A stretch of 64,000 bases of DNA from Tiliqua scincoides. Lineage: Eukaryota > Chordata > Lepidosauria > Squamata > Scincidae. Position 1 is the stretch's first letter. Each line of letters opens with the position of its first letter. Shown one piece after another: positions 43,123-54,004 of the stretch. The position numbers and the translations under genes are program-made. The stretch is from NCBI RefSeq assembly GCF_035046505.1, contig NC_089822.1, forward strand, positions 115,399,307 through 115,463,306, read 5' to 3'. The notes under the pieces are model-generated. The model was not told the DNA's origin. It saw only the letters and a program-made list of their open reading frames with translations, and made no database searches.

Positions 43123-46100
43123 CTGTAAAGTGGGTAGGGAAGAAGGTAAGAAGAGAAACAAGTTAGTTACAGGCTTAGGTGTGTCTGAAGAAAATCATTA
43201 AAAGTTATGCAGCCATGTCCTCAGCAGCGTTCCATGCTCAGTGGGAGAAGAGTATAGCAGCCAAGGTGAGGATAAAGAATTTCAAAAGACTTAGGTTCTC
43301 AAACTTCCCAGGAACTTTACTCCCAAGGTAAGTCTTTGTGGGGGAGGGGGCAAGGGCAGTGATGCATTTGCAAGGAGAAAGTGCTTTGCGATCATGTATT
43401 TTCAACATTCTAAGTATCGGAGCCCTGAAGAGGGCTGCGTGGGGCTCCCTGCACCTCCTGCAATGTACTGCACCCATCTGTAAATAAAAGCACCCCCCTT
43501 CCACCCCTGTTAGCATTGCGATCCTGGGGATCATGTGACTGCCCTCACCCCTCCCCCTCCCTTTAAAGAGACCAGGAGAGCTTTACACAAACTAGTGGGT
43601 CACAACTCACCAGTTCAAGAACCATTGGCTTAGAAAATTAGCAGTTGTAATGGAAGGTGGCTCCAACAGCAAACAAAGATTTGCTTGCAGGGTTTTAACC
43701 CTGGTTCACACTTAGGGAAAATCTTTAACCGTCAAGCAGTAAAATCAGGGATTAGGCATACTGCTTCAGCCTGTCATTTGAATACTCTCGGCATTTCCAT
43801 CTTTGATGGAAAATACTGGTCATTACTATCTGATGAGCGTTTTGTCAACTAAGGAGGAAGTGCAGGGGCAGTTCCACATGGTGAGGTGTAACCAATTGTC
43901 TCCAAAAGTCAGTGAATGGGTGGACTGGACTCCAAAGGCAGGAACTGAGCAATATGTGCTTAACTTGGATGTGGCTGCAAGACTTTTGCTTAAGTGCACA
44001 ACTCTAATTCTCACAGTGACAAAATCAAATTCCCTCTTCCCACTTCTTTTAAAGCAATTCTCCAGACCAGCGGGTTTTCAACCACTGTGCCGTGGCACAG
44101 TGGTGTGCCATGAGGCTGCCTCAGGTATGCCGTGGGATCAGAGGAGGGAGGCGGCAGCAGCAGCGTGCCCACCTGCAGGAGGCTGCTTTGAGCCTCCCGT
44201 GGCAGGCAGCTCAAAGAAGGGAGCAGCCAGCAAAGGGACTGGTTGCGGCTGCTTTGCATCCCACACAGCAGCTGAGGAGTCCACGTGGAGCTTGCTCCTG
44301 CAAGTGCGCACGACACAGGCTGCAACCTTACCCTCACTTTCCTGGGAGTAAGCCCCATTGGCTATTATGGGGCTTACTTCTGAGTAGACATGCATAGGGT
44401 TGGGCAGAAAAGGTTGTTGCCTGCCTGCCTGCCGATTGGGCAACCAGAGAAGACTGGAGGAGCCAGGAGGTGGGAGCTGCTGAGTGAATGAGAAGAGGAA
44501 GCCAGAAGCGGGCAAGCAGGTACATCATGAGCGAGTCTGCTGAGGCCCGAACCTAAGGACTGCCTCGCTGAAAAGGGTTCCTGAAAGTCCCTTTTCCTTG
44601 CCAGTTTGCCTGCAACTCCCCAAAGCAACCCTCCCTGCACTTTGGGGCTTTTAGAGGAAGGGCACTGGGCCACAATCCTATCCACACTTTCCTGGGAGTA
44701 AGCCTCATTGACTACAATGGGTTTTACTTCTGAGCAGGCATGCATAGGATAGGGCGCTGGGGCTGCTATCCCATCCACACTTTCCTGGGAGTAAGCCCAC
44801 TGACTACAATGGGGCTTACTTCTGAGTAGGCATGCACAGAATTGAGCTCTGGGGCTGCTATCCCATCCACATTTTCCTGGGAGTAAGCCTCATTGACTAC
44901 AATGCGTCTTACTTCTGAGCAGGCATGCATAGGATTGGGCTCTGGGGCTGCAATCCCATCCACACTTTTCTGGGAGTAAGCTCATTGACTGTAATGGGGC
45001 TTACTTTTCCATGACTTCAAAACATTTTTTCCTCCTTTTCAGAAACCATATATTCTTCCCTTTCTTAGCTTCTTGTGAATTTTTTTGTCATGTAATGATT
45101 TAAGTGTATTTATTCATTTAAGATTAATTGTAATGTAGTAATTTAATGTAAGTAAAAAACTGTAGTGTGCCTTGACAATTGTAGTGCCTTGTCAGTGTGC
45201 CGTGAGCTGAAAATGGCTGCTCTAGACCATACAGTTGCACAGGTAGGCTTGAAAGCATAGTGAAATATCAGAAATCGAACACATACAAGCTTTCAGAGTT
45301 TCATAACTCAGCACAGATTTGTATTCCTATAATATTCAATCCCTGATTAAATGCAGAATAAGTCATGCAAATCAGATACAAAATTACATTTACTTATTCT
45401 GATTGTGGAAGCCAGATTTCTTCCAGGGATAAGATAGATGATACACAGCCTCAGGCACAAGTGACAATGAACCCTACAATCCAAGTCAAACAAGAAGATT
45501 TCATTCTATGCCCAATTCATAGTTGCATTCTCTCCTCCATCCAATCCCCAAATTTTAAGGAGCACAATATGAGGCATCCTCCTCCTCACAGATAGGCACC
45601 CAATGCCTGTTTTACTGGGGCAATGCTGATGGAGCTTTAGCTCATAGGAACAAACAACCACATTGGAAGCATCAGGGAACTTTGCAAAGATGTCCATCTC
45701 ATAGAACGGACATATATACTGCATTGCGGAAACTTCCACATGCTGCAAACACCAAGCGTAATCTAGCCTGACTACAATACTTCAAGAGCAAAGATTGGAC
45801 ACTGGTCTGACTGTCCTGGGCAGTGGCTGCCCATGGAAGCAGCAGGTTCCTCCATCGCTTTTTACTCACCCTATGATCCACGTTCACTATAAAAAGGGGT
45901 TTGATCTCAGAGATGTCCTCATTATTGCGTTGAGCCTACAAAGGGGAAATAATTGGATAGCTGGGCTTACTTCACATGCAAGTCAGTTAAATGGGGCAAT
46001 CCATTATATAGCATTCTGTCCATCACTATCTCTTTGTATCACACTGAATAGGAAAGGTTCAGTTGAGAAGATATGATGATGCAGAAGTACAAGAACACCA

Positions 46101-49100
46101 CCATCAACTTAAAGATGCAAAAATGTTTAAAACTTTCTTCCTCACTGAACACTGCAAAGGTTGATGGGGAAGATGCTTAATCTGTTTTAAACGTTCAGGT
46201 CTGCACAGGATGCCTGCTACGTACCCTGGAAGGAATCCCTGCTCCTTAGCTCCAAAAGGATTCAAAGAGGTTGCTGCAGAAGCGAAGGGGAGGCGTACTG
46301 TAGTTGTGCAGCAGGATATCACTCCAGATCTATTTCATTAAAGGGGGCACATATAGGAAGTAGGATGAGGGTACTTAATGCTACATGGTTAGTGGAATAG
46401 AAATGGGGTTATAAGACCAAGGTCTATGGTATCTGCAAGATTTTAAAATTTACAACACCAGAGGTAGTGCCATCAGTATTACTTCCACTTGAAGCTTCCC
46501 ACACCTTCTCCATGTTCCTCCCCACTTGCCAGGAAGGCTGTAGCCTTGGCCCATAATGTCTTACTAAGCTTCCTCTTTCAATCCACTAGAGCAGGGGTGT
46601 CCAAACTTTTTCGTAGGAGGGCCACTTCATCTCTCTGACACTGTGTCAGGGGTGGGGTGGGGGTTAATTTACATTTTAGATTTGACTAAATTTACATAAA
46701 TGAATATATTAGAGATGGAACTTGTATGAATCAATGAAGGTCTTGCAATAGCTCAAGGCCTATAAAAGACCTTGCACAAAGCAAGGCCAGCCTTTCCTTC
46801 ATGCCCACTGCTGCATCACAGATATAAAACAGCAAGCAATGGAGGGAGCCCTCGACCCACAGCTCACAAAAGAGGTCGAACAGTCACCCTGAGAGCAGTT
46901 GCATTGGGCCAGCGTGGGCTCCAGCAAGTCTCTGGAGGGCCAGAGGCTTATTGGAAACTAGGGGCTCCCCACGGGCCAGATTGGGAGTCCTCGAGGGCCA
47001 CAAGTGACCCCAGGGCCAGGATTTGGGCAACCCTGCACTAGAGGCAACCTCACCTTGCGCAGAATGCTATAAGACTCCTCATCAAAGAACTTCACTTCAT
47101 AGGTGCCAGAGCGGGCTAGCTTGTGTTCCATGCTCCAAGAGACCTGTTCCGAAAAATGAAAATTGAATTAGTGCTAAGGGAGAGACTAGGTTTCACCTCT
47201 AATTGGTGGAGGATACAGACACAAAGATGGCTGATACATGTGCTACCCATTTCAGTGGCCAGGGCCACAGCAAGCTAAACGAGCCAATGGTTTGGGGTAG
47301 TAGATTTCGGTAGCATGCAATACACTATGGAGAGCTCTATGGAATCACACCCACCATAAATTCACAACCATACATTATCCAAGAAGAAAGGTGCCTCCCT
47401 ACTCCAATTTTTATAGCACAAAGACTGGCAACTTATTCAATAACACCAATATGAAATATGCACTTGAAACCAGAAGAGTCAGATACAAAATCCTGCAAGT
47501 AGATAGAAATCATACCACATCAGTATCACCACAGACAAACTATAGGCAGTGGATAGGGCTTGTTCTACAATATAGTCATCTTATGTGCACTTTACTATGT
47601 GAATTCAACTAGATGCGGTCAGCAAAAACAAAAAAAACTAGAGAAAACTGACAATTTAATAGTGCAGGCAATTCCATTTGCTGTTCCTTTTACTAAATGG
47701 AACTAAATTTACTAAATGTCAGGGTTAGCCTGACATCAGAGAACAAAACTGTGTTCCCTCGGTAGGTTTCAGTTTCTGCCTCTCATAGTTCTCTCATCTG
47801 TTCTCTCATAGTTCTCTCATAGTTCTTTTTAATTATGCTTTAAAGCTGTCTTTAAAGACAGCACATATTTTGCAGATTTTCAAGGTGATTTTTGTGTACA
47901 TGTACATGATTTTAGGGTACAAGTGCGGATTCTGGAATGTAACTTTCGTGTTAGATGCAAGTCAATCTTTATTCTGATACTGTTAACATTGGATGTAAAA
48001 AAATACAAACCAGAATTTTTTTTAGAGATTCCATTCCTAGGCACTGACAAATCTGGCTTATTTTTACTTGATTCACTGTTTGGTTTGTTTACCTTTTTGC
48101 CATCTCATTTTTAAAAAATGAAACAACAAAAGCATGTACAGTAGTCACAAGGCATTCAGAGTCTGACGGAGTGCATCTTCAGGCTGACTCTCAAAATATT
48201 CTGAGGATATTTCTCATCACTGGAGAAAAGAGAACTCACTCTGCACAAGACAACCCAAAAGATGTATAACCAAGCTTTCAAGGTACATTCAGTACCACTT
48301 GTCAGTAGGCAAGTAAGTCCCAATAGCATTCCAGTGTCACTGCTACAAGTTGCTGCTGGTTCATACCTGATAGCGGCCAACATCCTGACCTCGAGTGACA
48401 GGAAACTGCTTGCCATTGACATCTGCATAGAGGGCAACATTCTACAAACAGACAGACAGCATGACCAACATGTTCATCAACAGAAATGCACAATAATACC
48501 TATTCTGAAAGCTGGGCATGATTTTCATCATCCTTTATCAATATCACAACTCTGGCAGAAAAAATACAGACTCTTAGTTTAAATGTTAGAATTCCCTCCA
48601 TGTTATAGGGTTTGCAAACCCTATAACATGGAGGGCATTCTAACATTTAAACTAAGAGCCTGTATTTTTTCTATAAGGGCTTCAAGAACAGACACCAGAG
48701 AACTAGGCTCAATACCTGATGCAAGGTTCATGACTAGGCAACTAACTTTTGGCCTTTTTCGAAAAAGGACATGTACCACCCACTTCAGTGGCTGGGACTA
48801 CAGCAAGCCACACCAGCCAATGGTTAGGGGAGGTAAGCTGCTATAGCATGGGATACACTATGGAAAGCCCATGGAGGGGGACCTGCCATAAATCCAAAAC
48901 CATGCACATGCAAAAGATTATGGATTCCCACAATAGCCTCCCCCCCCCCAATAGCACAGAAATAAATCTTGTTGCCAGGTTCTTGGCCCATGTCAAACGT
49001 ACTTGCTTCTTAGAGGCAAGAGATGGCAAGCATTCAAGTACTCACCTGAGCTCCATTCTTACAGCTGAGAGAGATTTCAACAACAAAGACAGTCTCAGAA

Positions 49101-52100
49101 GAGATAACAGCATCTGAGGTAGTGTAGTAGGATGGAGAGATGACAGGTTCTGTGCAGGTTTCAGCTGAGGGGGAAAAGGTGACATGTAAATTCAACCTAC
49201 ACAGCTCAACAGAAAAGGGATAAGTCAGCACCTGCGCCCAGCATCACTAAACAGAGTTCCTATAGAGTTCAGCATAACATGCGAGTATATGTATGATATG
49301 TCACTGCTGTACTTAAAGGCAGAATCTGTCAGGACAATGGGGTTCTAAGCTTCAAGAAAAATATATATACTGTAATTATAAATGCCCCCTGCTCAAGAAA
49401 ATTCTGCACTTATTCTATGTATGCATTTTGTTTCTGATCTATTCAATATTTCTGAACTTACGCTTTTAATACAGAAGTTCTCAGACTGGGGCACCATGAC
49501 ATCCCAGCCTGAGGACATCTGCCTTTACCCCTTTAAGGGATGGGAAGGGGAGGAATCCAACAATGCAATCCCCAGGATTACACCACTGGCAGGGGCGCAA
49601 GGGGCTCTTTTTTACTTACCAAAAGCAGCAGCAGCCTTCTGGGGGTGTAGGAGCTCAGCAGAAGTCTCCACAGGGCTCCCCAGGCAGCAGAAAATCTAGA
49701 AATAACAATGGCGACCCATTTCCGGTTTCACAATTGCAAACTAGAAGTGGGTCGCGATCATTATGTTTAGATTATCTGCTGGGAAGCCTCCACGGGGCTC
49801 CCTTCACACCTGGAAGGCTGCTGCTCCTTCTGGTAAGTAAAAGAGAGCCCCTTGCGCCCCTGGCAGCAGTGCAATCCTGAGGATCACTTCAAGTTGAGAC
49901 TCATTATATCTCATGGGTTCCTTTCCAAGCATTGTGGATGGCAAAAAAACGAACTATAGTAAATCAATTTAAAAAACAAAATTTCTTTGTAATTTAAAAA
50001 CAGCCTTGCTGACCTTTGTGATGTAAGATAAGAGTCATTAAGAAGACAATCATCAATCAGTCCTCCTCCAAGCCCTTACAAAGGTGTTTCACTCAGCCCC
50101 TCCCTTCACCAATGCAAAGTGATCACCTTTCTTTCACATGCTCAGGGGAAAGGGAGGGGTCACCTGGAGAGAGAAGGACTGATGGATTGTCAGCCAGCTG
50201 CCCTCTCTCTCTCTCTCTCTCATTAAGGAGGCTATTGTTGAAGGACTGTTCAGTTTTTTAAACTGATTTTAAAAGGATGCATTTTTCCCTTTTTCCAGGG
50301 ATCAGCACACTGTTTCTCATTTGCAGTGGCCATTCCTGTTCAGTGTTCAGTCAAATCCGTGTATAAGGCTGGACCTGTACATTCTCCCCTCCCCCACAAC
50401 AACTTACTGCAGCTCCCAAACTCTGGGAGAGTTTGGGAATTGCAGTTGTAATCCACCACCCATCTCAGTGTGGTGACACTCCAGTTGTGGAATTCTCTAC
50501 TGGGAGGGGGTCATCAGGCCAGCTTCCTTTTCTATTTTTCAAAGCTGGTGAAATTGGTTTTTTCATTTACTCTACTGTACTACAACTTAAACTAGATTTA
50601 ACTGGCTTCATAATAAGTGGGCATCCATCACCCACTGCAAACAGGATCAAAATTGCTTGCTGCCACATAACTGTGTGAGCAAATTTCATGAAGAATGATG
50701 TGCTCTTGGACCAGGAAGACTTCCTGATGCCTTCTCAATTTACTGAAGAGTAGCCCAGGGGCCAAGCCAGTGACTGAGAACAAAGACATTCACAGTCTAA
50801 ACCTTTGTGGGGTTTGGACTTACACATGAACATCATTCTTTAGGAACACCTTTTTCCTTCTAGCTGATTTGAGGCACTTGTTTTATTCCTGAATTTCAAG
50901 TTTCTATTCTAAGTTTTTGAAATACTTCTTATCTCTTTTTTAAAGATAAGAATTCCATTAAGATACCACTACAGTAATTAAAAACACTCCCCATATAGCT
51001 TTAAGCCCACCTTAAACATATTCCATCACCACTGCAAACAGGAGCAACTTCAGAGTCATTTTAAGCTCCAATTTGCTCCCCAATCACACCATCACCCATT
51101 TTGTTTCCACTAATCCTAAATCTACTGCATCATTTAAATTGACCCCTACTTTTGCCAACACCGGGTTAAGCACAAGAAATACACTTTTCTCCACTTTTTT
51201 TTTTTTAACTTAAAAAGGATCTGCAAATTCTTAGTGCTACCAATGGATCAGAATTGCTTTTTATATTTTCAAAGGCAGAGATCATCATCATGGATGTTGA
51301 GGTTCCCACAATGCCCTTTACCAGCAACACCTTTTTATTCTCTCTCAGCCCTGAAATCTGGTTCACTGCCTTGCAACTTTCAGCAGTTCCAGGTAAAGGC
51401 ATTATGATACTGTAATATTATGGATGCTAATTACAATCATCACTGCCTTCACCATGCAAGGCAAATTCAGGCATACTTTTACTGGAACTTTTACAGAGGT
51501 GATAAAGTAAGCACAATTTCACTTTAATCAGAATCCCTTCCTTAGGTTCAATACTAAGCAAGAATGAGGAGGCGGGAAAGAAAAGGATGTTGCTGATTAG
51601 GATGAGAAAGTCCCAGACTGTCATTTGCAACAGGGCTGTTCAGATAACATTTGCCTGCTTGATGTAGTCAAATATGCAGTCAGGGATCTGGCCTGGAAGA
51701 AAGAAAATATTTCTTTACTCAGCATGTGGTCGGTCTGTGGAACTCCTTGCCACAGGATGTGGTGCTGGCGTCTAGCCTAGACGCCTTTAAAAGGGGATTG
51801 GACAAGTTTCTGGAGGAAAAATCCATTATGGGGTACAAGCCATGATGTGTATGCGCAACCTCCTGATTTTAGAAATGGGTTATGTCAGAATGCCAGATGC
51901 AAGGGAGGGCACCAGGATGAGATCTCTTGTTATCTGGTGTGCTCCCTGGGGCATTTGGTGGGCCACTGTGAGATACAGGAAACTGGACTAGATGGGCCTA
52001 TGGCCTGATCCAGTGGGGCTGTTCTTATGATCTTAACACCCACTCCAGCTGCCACTGTGCGAACACTGCTGATCTGGAACCAGCACAGGTCCCTGCAACT

Positions 52101-52819
52101 AAGAAGTCCCCTGAATTCCCCCAGATGGGCGGGAAGGAGCTCTGCAAGTGCGCACACCTTGGTCACGCAGGATTGCTTGAAGGGGCAAGCTCTGTCCAAA
52201 GCAGCCCAGCCGAGAAGCCCACGAGGGGCTCGCTTCTCACCCACACTCGGGATTACAGCGTCAAATCGACGCAGCCGCGTTCAGCGAAAGATCTCTGGCT
52301 GCCAAGAAACGAGGGCAACGGACAAGCGCAGCGGCCCAGCCCAGGTCTCCTGCGGAGCTGGAAAGAGACGCCAGGCTCCCTTCAGGGGCGCGGGGGCAGC
52401 TGCCAAGAGGCCCGCTAGAAGCGCTGCCCCCAGGCCGGCGGGTGGCGGCAGCAGGTGGCCGAAGCGCACACCTCGCCCCTCAAGCGGAGCCGAGCGAGTG
52501 GGGCGGCACGCGGCCTGAGGCCCAAGTGCTGGCGGCCGCGGGCAGGGCCGGGGAGACTCTCCTAAGCCCCGGAGAGCTGCTGCCAGTCAGTCAGTGCGGA
52601 GGCGCAGCGTCACACGAACGCCGTTCCCACAGCGGGGAAGAGACCGCGCAAGGCCCCGAGAGGCGAAGACGCCGCCGGAAGAGAACCGTAGAGAAGCCCA
52701 CACGACGGAGCGGGCGAGCTCCGGCAGCCGAGAAGGGTCTTCGTACCTCTCGCCCCACTCAGCGCCAGCAACACGGAGGCCAGCGTCGGCCACAGCAGCC
52801 CCGAAGCCGCCCCCGCCAT
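43018..52819 (-). CDS. SSR4: Translocon-associated protein subunit delta (TRAP-delta), six coding exons, 175 aa
   Basis: Coding exons on the minus strand, 5' to 3': 52819-52747, 49164-49046, 48441-48367, 47143-47054, 45935-45870, 43122-43018. Every intron has GT/AG ends and the joined frame has no stop. Residues 1-24 form a signal peptide ([12 protein letters not shown]). The lumenal domain follows, beginning [20 protein letters not shown]; Cys28 and Cys59 match the disulfide pair known in the human protein. Residues about 149-168 are one membrane span, followed by the short tail [12 protein letters not shown]-delta is a single-pass ER membrane protein of the TRAP complex, which sits beside Sec61 and aids translocation and N-glycosylation; loss in humans causes SSR4-CDG. 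Length agrees with the human 173 aa. It faces PDZD4 tail to tail, as in human Xq28. Confidence 0.97.
43270..43635. repeat. Diverged member of the fold-back hAT family, SSR4 intron 5
   Basis: GGTTCTCAAACTTCCCAGG at the left, CAGTTCAAGAACCATTGG at the right and GCGATCCTGGGGATCATG inside match the copies at 30.5 and 49.5 kb. More decayed than those. Confidence 0.5.
44068..45219. mobile_element. Non-autonomous hAT element, 1,152 bp, with tandem 93-bp units
   Basis: The ends CAGCGGGTTTTCAACC and GAGCTGAAAATGGCTG are inverted repeats. Target duplication CTCCAGAC/CTCTAGAC (one mismatch) at 44060-44067 and 45220-45227. It lies in SSR4 intron 5. Confidence 0.85.
44671..45008. repeat. Tandem array, 93-bp unit, about 3.6 copies
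   Basis: The phrase CCTGGGAGTAAG recurs at 44691, 44784, 44876 and 44969 (spacing 92-93). Each unit is the short imperfectly palindromic repeat; a single extra unit lies at about 44320-44405. Confidence 0.9.
45870..45935 (-). CDS. SSR4: SSR4 coding exon 5 (residues 120-141)
   Basis: Twenty-two codons, [20 protein letters not shown] then HR. The acceptor is TTTGTAG and the donor GTGAGT. Confidence 0.96.
46592..47035. mobile_element. Non-autonomous hAT element, 444 bp, next to an SSR4 splice donor
   Basis: The ends CAGGGGTGTCCAAACTTT and TTTGGGCAACCCTG are inverted repeats; exact duplication CACTAGAG at 46584-46591 and 47036-47043. The copy lies in SSR4 intron 4, 10 nt from the exon 4 donor. 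Confidence 0.88.
47054..47143 (-). CDS. SSR4: SSR4 coding exon 4 (residues 90-119)
   Basis: Thirty codons, [20 protein letters not shown] then [10 protein letters not shown]. The donor GTGAGG is intact, although a hAT insertion begins only 10 nt into the intron. Confidence 0.96.
47144..48366. other. SSR4 intron 3
   Basis: A+T-rich; a short direct repeat of TTCTCTCATAGTTCTCTCAT-type sequence at about 47785-47825. No exon. Confidence 0.4.
48367..48441 (-). CDS. SSR4: SSR4 coding exon 3 (residues 65-89)
   Basis: Twenty-five codons, [18 protein letters not shown] then QDVGRYQ, nearly identical to the mammalian protein. The acceptor is TTTGTAG and the donor GTATGA. Confidence 0.96.
48557..48672. 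repeat. Near-perfect spacerless palindrome, 58-nt arms, SSR4 intron 2
   Basis: Arms 48557-48614 and 48615-48672 meet at GGGTTTGCAAACCC. Only two of 58 pairs mismatch (48593/48636 and 48570/48659). No terminal motif or target duplication of a known transposon was recognised. Confidence 0.95.
49046..49164 (-). CDS. SSR4: SSR4 coding exon 2 (residues 25-64)
   Basis: The acceptor is CCCCTCAG and the donor GTGAGT. It begins the mature lumenal domain and contains both conserved cysteines (Cys28, Cys59). Confidence 0.96.
49471..49895. repeat. Fold-back hAT-like element, SSR4 intron 1
   Basis: Left end CAGAAGTTCTCAGACTGGGG. The interior 49560-49885 is a long imperfect palindrome, with GGGGCGCAAGGGGCTC mirrored by GAGCCCCTTGCGCCCC. 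It shares its plan and end phrases with the element at 30.5 kb. The right terminus is not clear. Confidence 0.65.
49900..51695. other. Middle of SSR4 intron 1
   Basis: A (CT)n run at about 50202-50221. No exon or clear transposon. Confidence 0.4.
51700..52034 (+). mobile_element. 5'-truncated CR1-type LINE 3' end
   Basis: Encodes [20 protein letters not shown] and onward, then the usual 3' UTR and GTTCTTATG tail. Very close in sequence to 19350-19700. It ends at the edge of the SSR4 CpG island. Confidence 0.87.
52747..52819 (-). CDS. SSR4: SSR4 coding exon 1 (signal peptide)
   Basis: Twenty-four codons plus one base, from ATG at 52819 to the donor GTACGA. It encodes [18 protein letters not shown] and the rest of a hydrophobic signal peptide. 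It lies inside a CpG island. Confidence 0.93.
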
Positions 52820-53080
52820 CGCCTGCGAAGTGGAGAAGGGAAAAGGACCAACCTGCGGTGTTCAGCCAACTCGTCCCCGCGCGGGGGATGCCGGGAAGCG
52901 CTGCCAACCAATGAACGCCGCCGACCCGACTCGCGCTCTTTTGTCACGTGACACACGGTGGCTCGGAAAGAAACGTGGCCTTCTCGAGAGCGCTTTAAAA
53001 TGGCCGCCTGCGATTTCTGCCGCGCGGACAGTAGAACAGGGCGCGTTCAAGTCCGCGTTTTGCGCATGCGCCACGCGCCA
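52820..53080. promoter_or_regulatory. Probable bidirectional promoter: CCAAT, E-box, YY1-like and NRF1-like sites
   Basis: Within 165 bp lie CCAAT at 52908-52912, the palindromic E-box GTCACGTGAC at 52943-52952, AAAATGGCCGCC (YY1-like) at 52997-53008 and TGCGCATGCGCC (NRF1-like) at 53061-53072. The sites are read directly; factor binding is inferred from their consensus. A divergent layout is expected because SSR4 and IDH3G share such a promoter in mammals, and NRF1 sites suit a gene for a mitochondrial enzyme. Confidence 0.6.
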
Positions 53081-53729
53081 CTGCCTCCGCTCAGGGAACG
53101 CGAGAACGGAGGGCCTGTCCAGGGGCCGTCCCGCCCCGCCGGCGTTCAACGTTTGTCGTAGGAGGCGAGCGGAGGGTGCGGCCAGCCTCTGGCGCTTGCC
53201 TTCCTGGTGACCCGGACACTTGCGCAGGCGGTGCGGAGGGCCGCTTCTCCACCGCAGCCGCGCCGTCGGGGGTGTGCTGCGCCCTGTGGGGGGCCAGCAA
53301 CGAGCACATTTACTCCCTCACCCGGGGCCGCCCCGCTGCTGGGGAGGTTGGAGAGGGCGGGGCGTCGTAGCGTTGAAGAGGCGGCCGTTGCGCGCGCAGC
53401 TCTTCCTTCATGCGAGGCCGCCCGCCCGCCCGCCTTCTCGCGACAGCAGCAGCAGCAGCAGCATCGCGACGCTCGCAGGCCAGTGCAGAGCGGGCCTGGC
53501 AGTCTGGGGGCGCGAGGCGGGCGCGGCAATAGGAGGCGACCCGCGCGCAACGCCCCGGACTGCAGTCGAAGATCTCCCGAGTGCCGCTTTCTGCCTGAGC
53601 CCAGACCTTCAGCCGGCGCCGCTCCAGGCGCCTCCGAGCGTCCCCGCGCTTGGCGTGTGCAGAACAGCCTCCGTCTTTCTGAGCCGAGTCGTCCAGTGCT
53701 CCCGACAAAAGCGCCCCGGTTTCACTTGT

Positions 53730-54003
53730 GCATTTACCTTCAGTACCAGCTGCACTTGCTGGGCCACCAAAGCATTTCCTGGCTTGTGTGCAGGTCCACA
53801 CGTGAGGCGACGACCCTTCTTGTCTCTCGCCCCTGTTCCTTTGCACGCTTTTGCCAGGCTCCCTGGAGTCAGACGCCACCTGGTGACAGTTCTCTTTAAG
53901 GTTCACGTTCAAAGTAACTTTCAATCCACAAGCCCTCCCGTCGCTCCAGGGATATCTCATGACCCACATTTCTTGCCCGTTGCATCGCATGCTGCTTAAC
54001 CAG
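53730..54003. other. Flank of the CpG island
   Basis: No exon recognised; CpG density falls here. Open frames through 53.2-54.1 kb on both strands show no family resemblance. Confidence 0.4.
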
Positions 54004-54004
54004 T

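Larger units (their letters stand above)
52100..53720. promoter_or_regulatory. SSR4: CpG island at the SSR4 5' end
   Basis: A CpG-dense stretch flanked by repeats, with SSR4 exon 1 near its middle. It continues about 900 bp beyond the SSR4 start, more than one promoter needs. A run of CAG triplets sits at about 53443-53463. Confidence 0.75.

Noticed and set aside
43803-44351. A 182-codon frame over the left part of a hAT element in SSR4 intron 5
   Set aside because: It crosses the element border and has no transposase or host similarity.
53443-53463. CAG triplet run as a polyglutamine or disease-type repeat
   Set aside because: Only about seven units, not in any supported reading frame.
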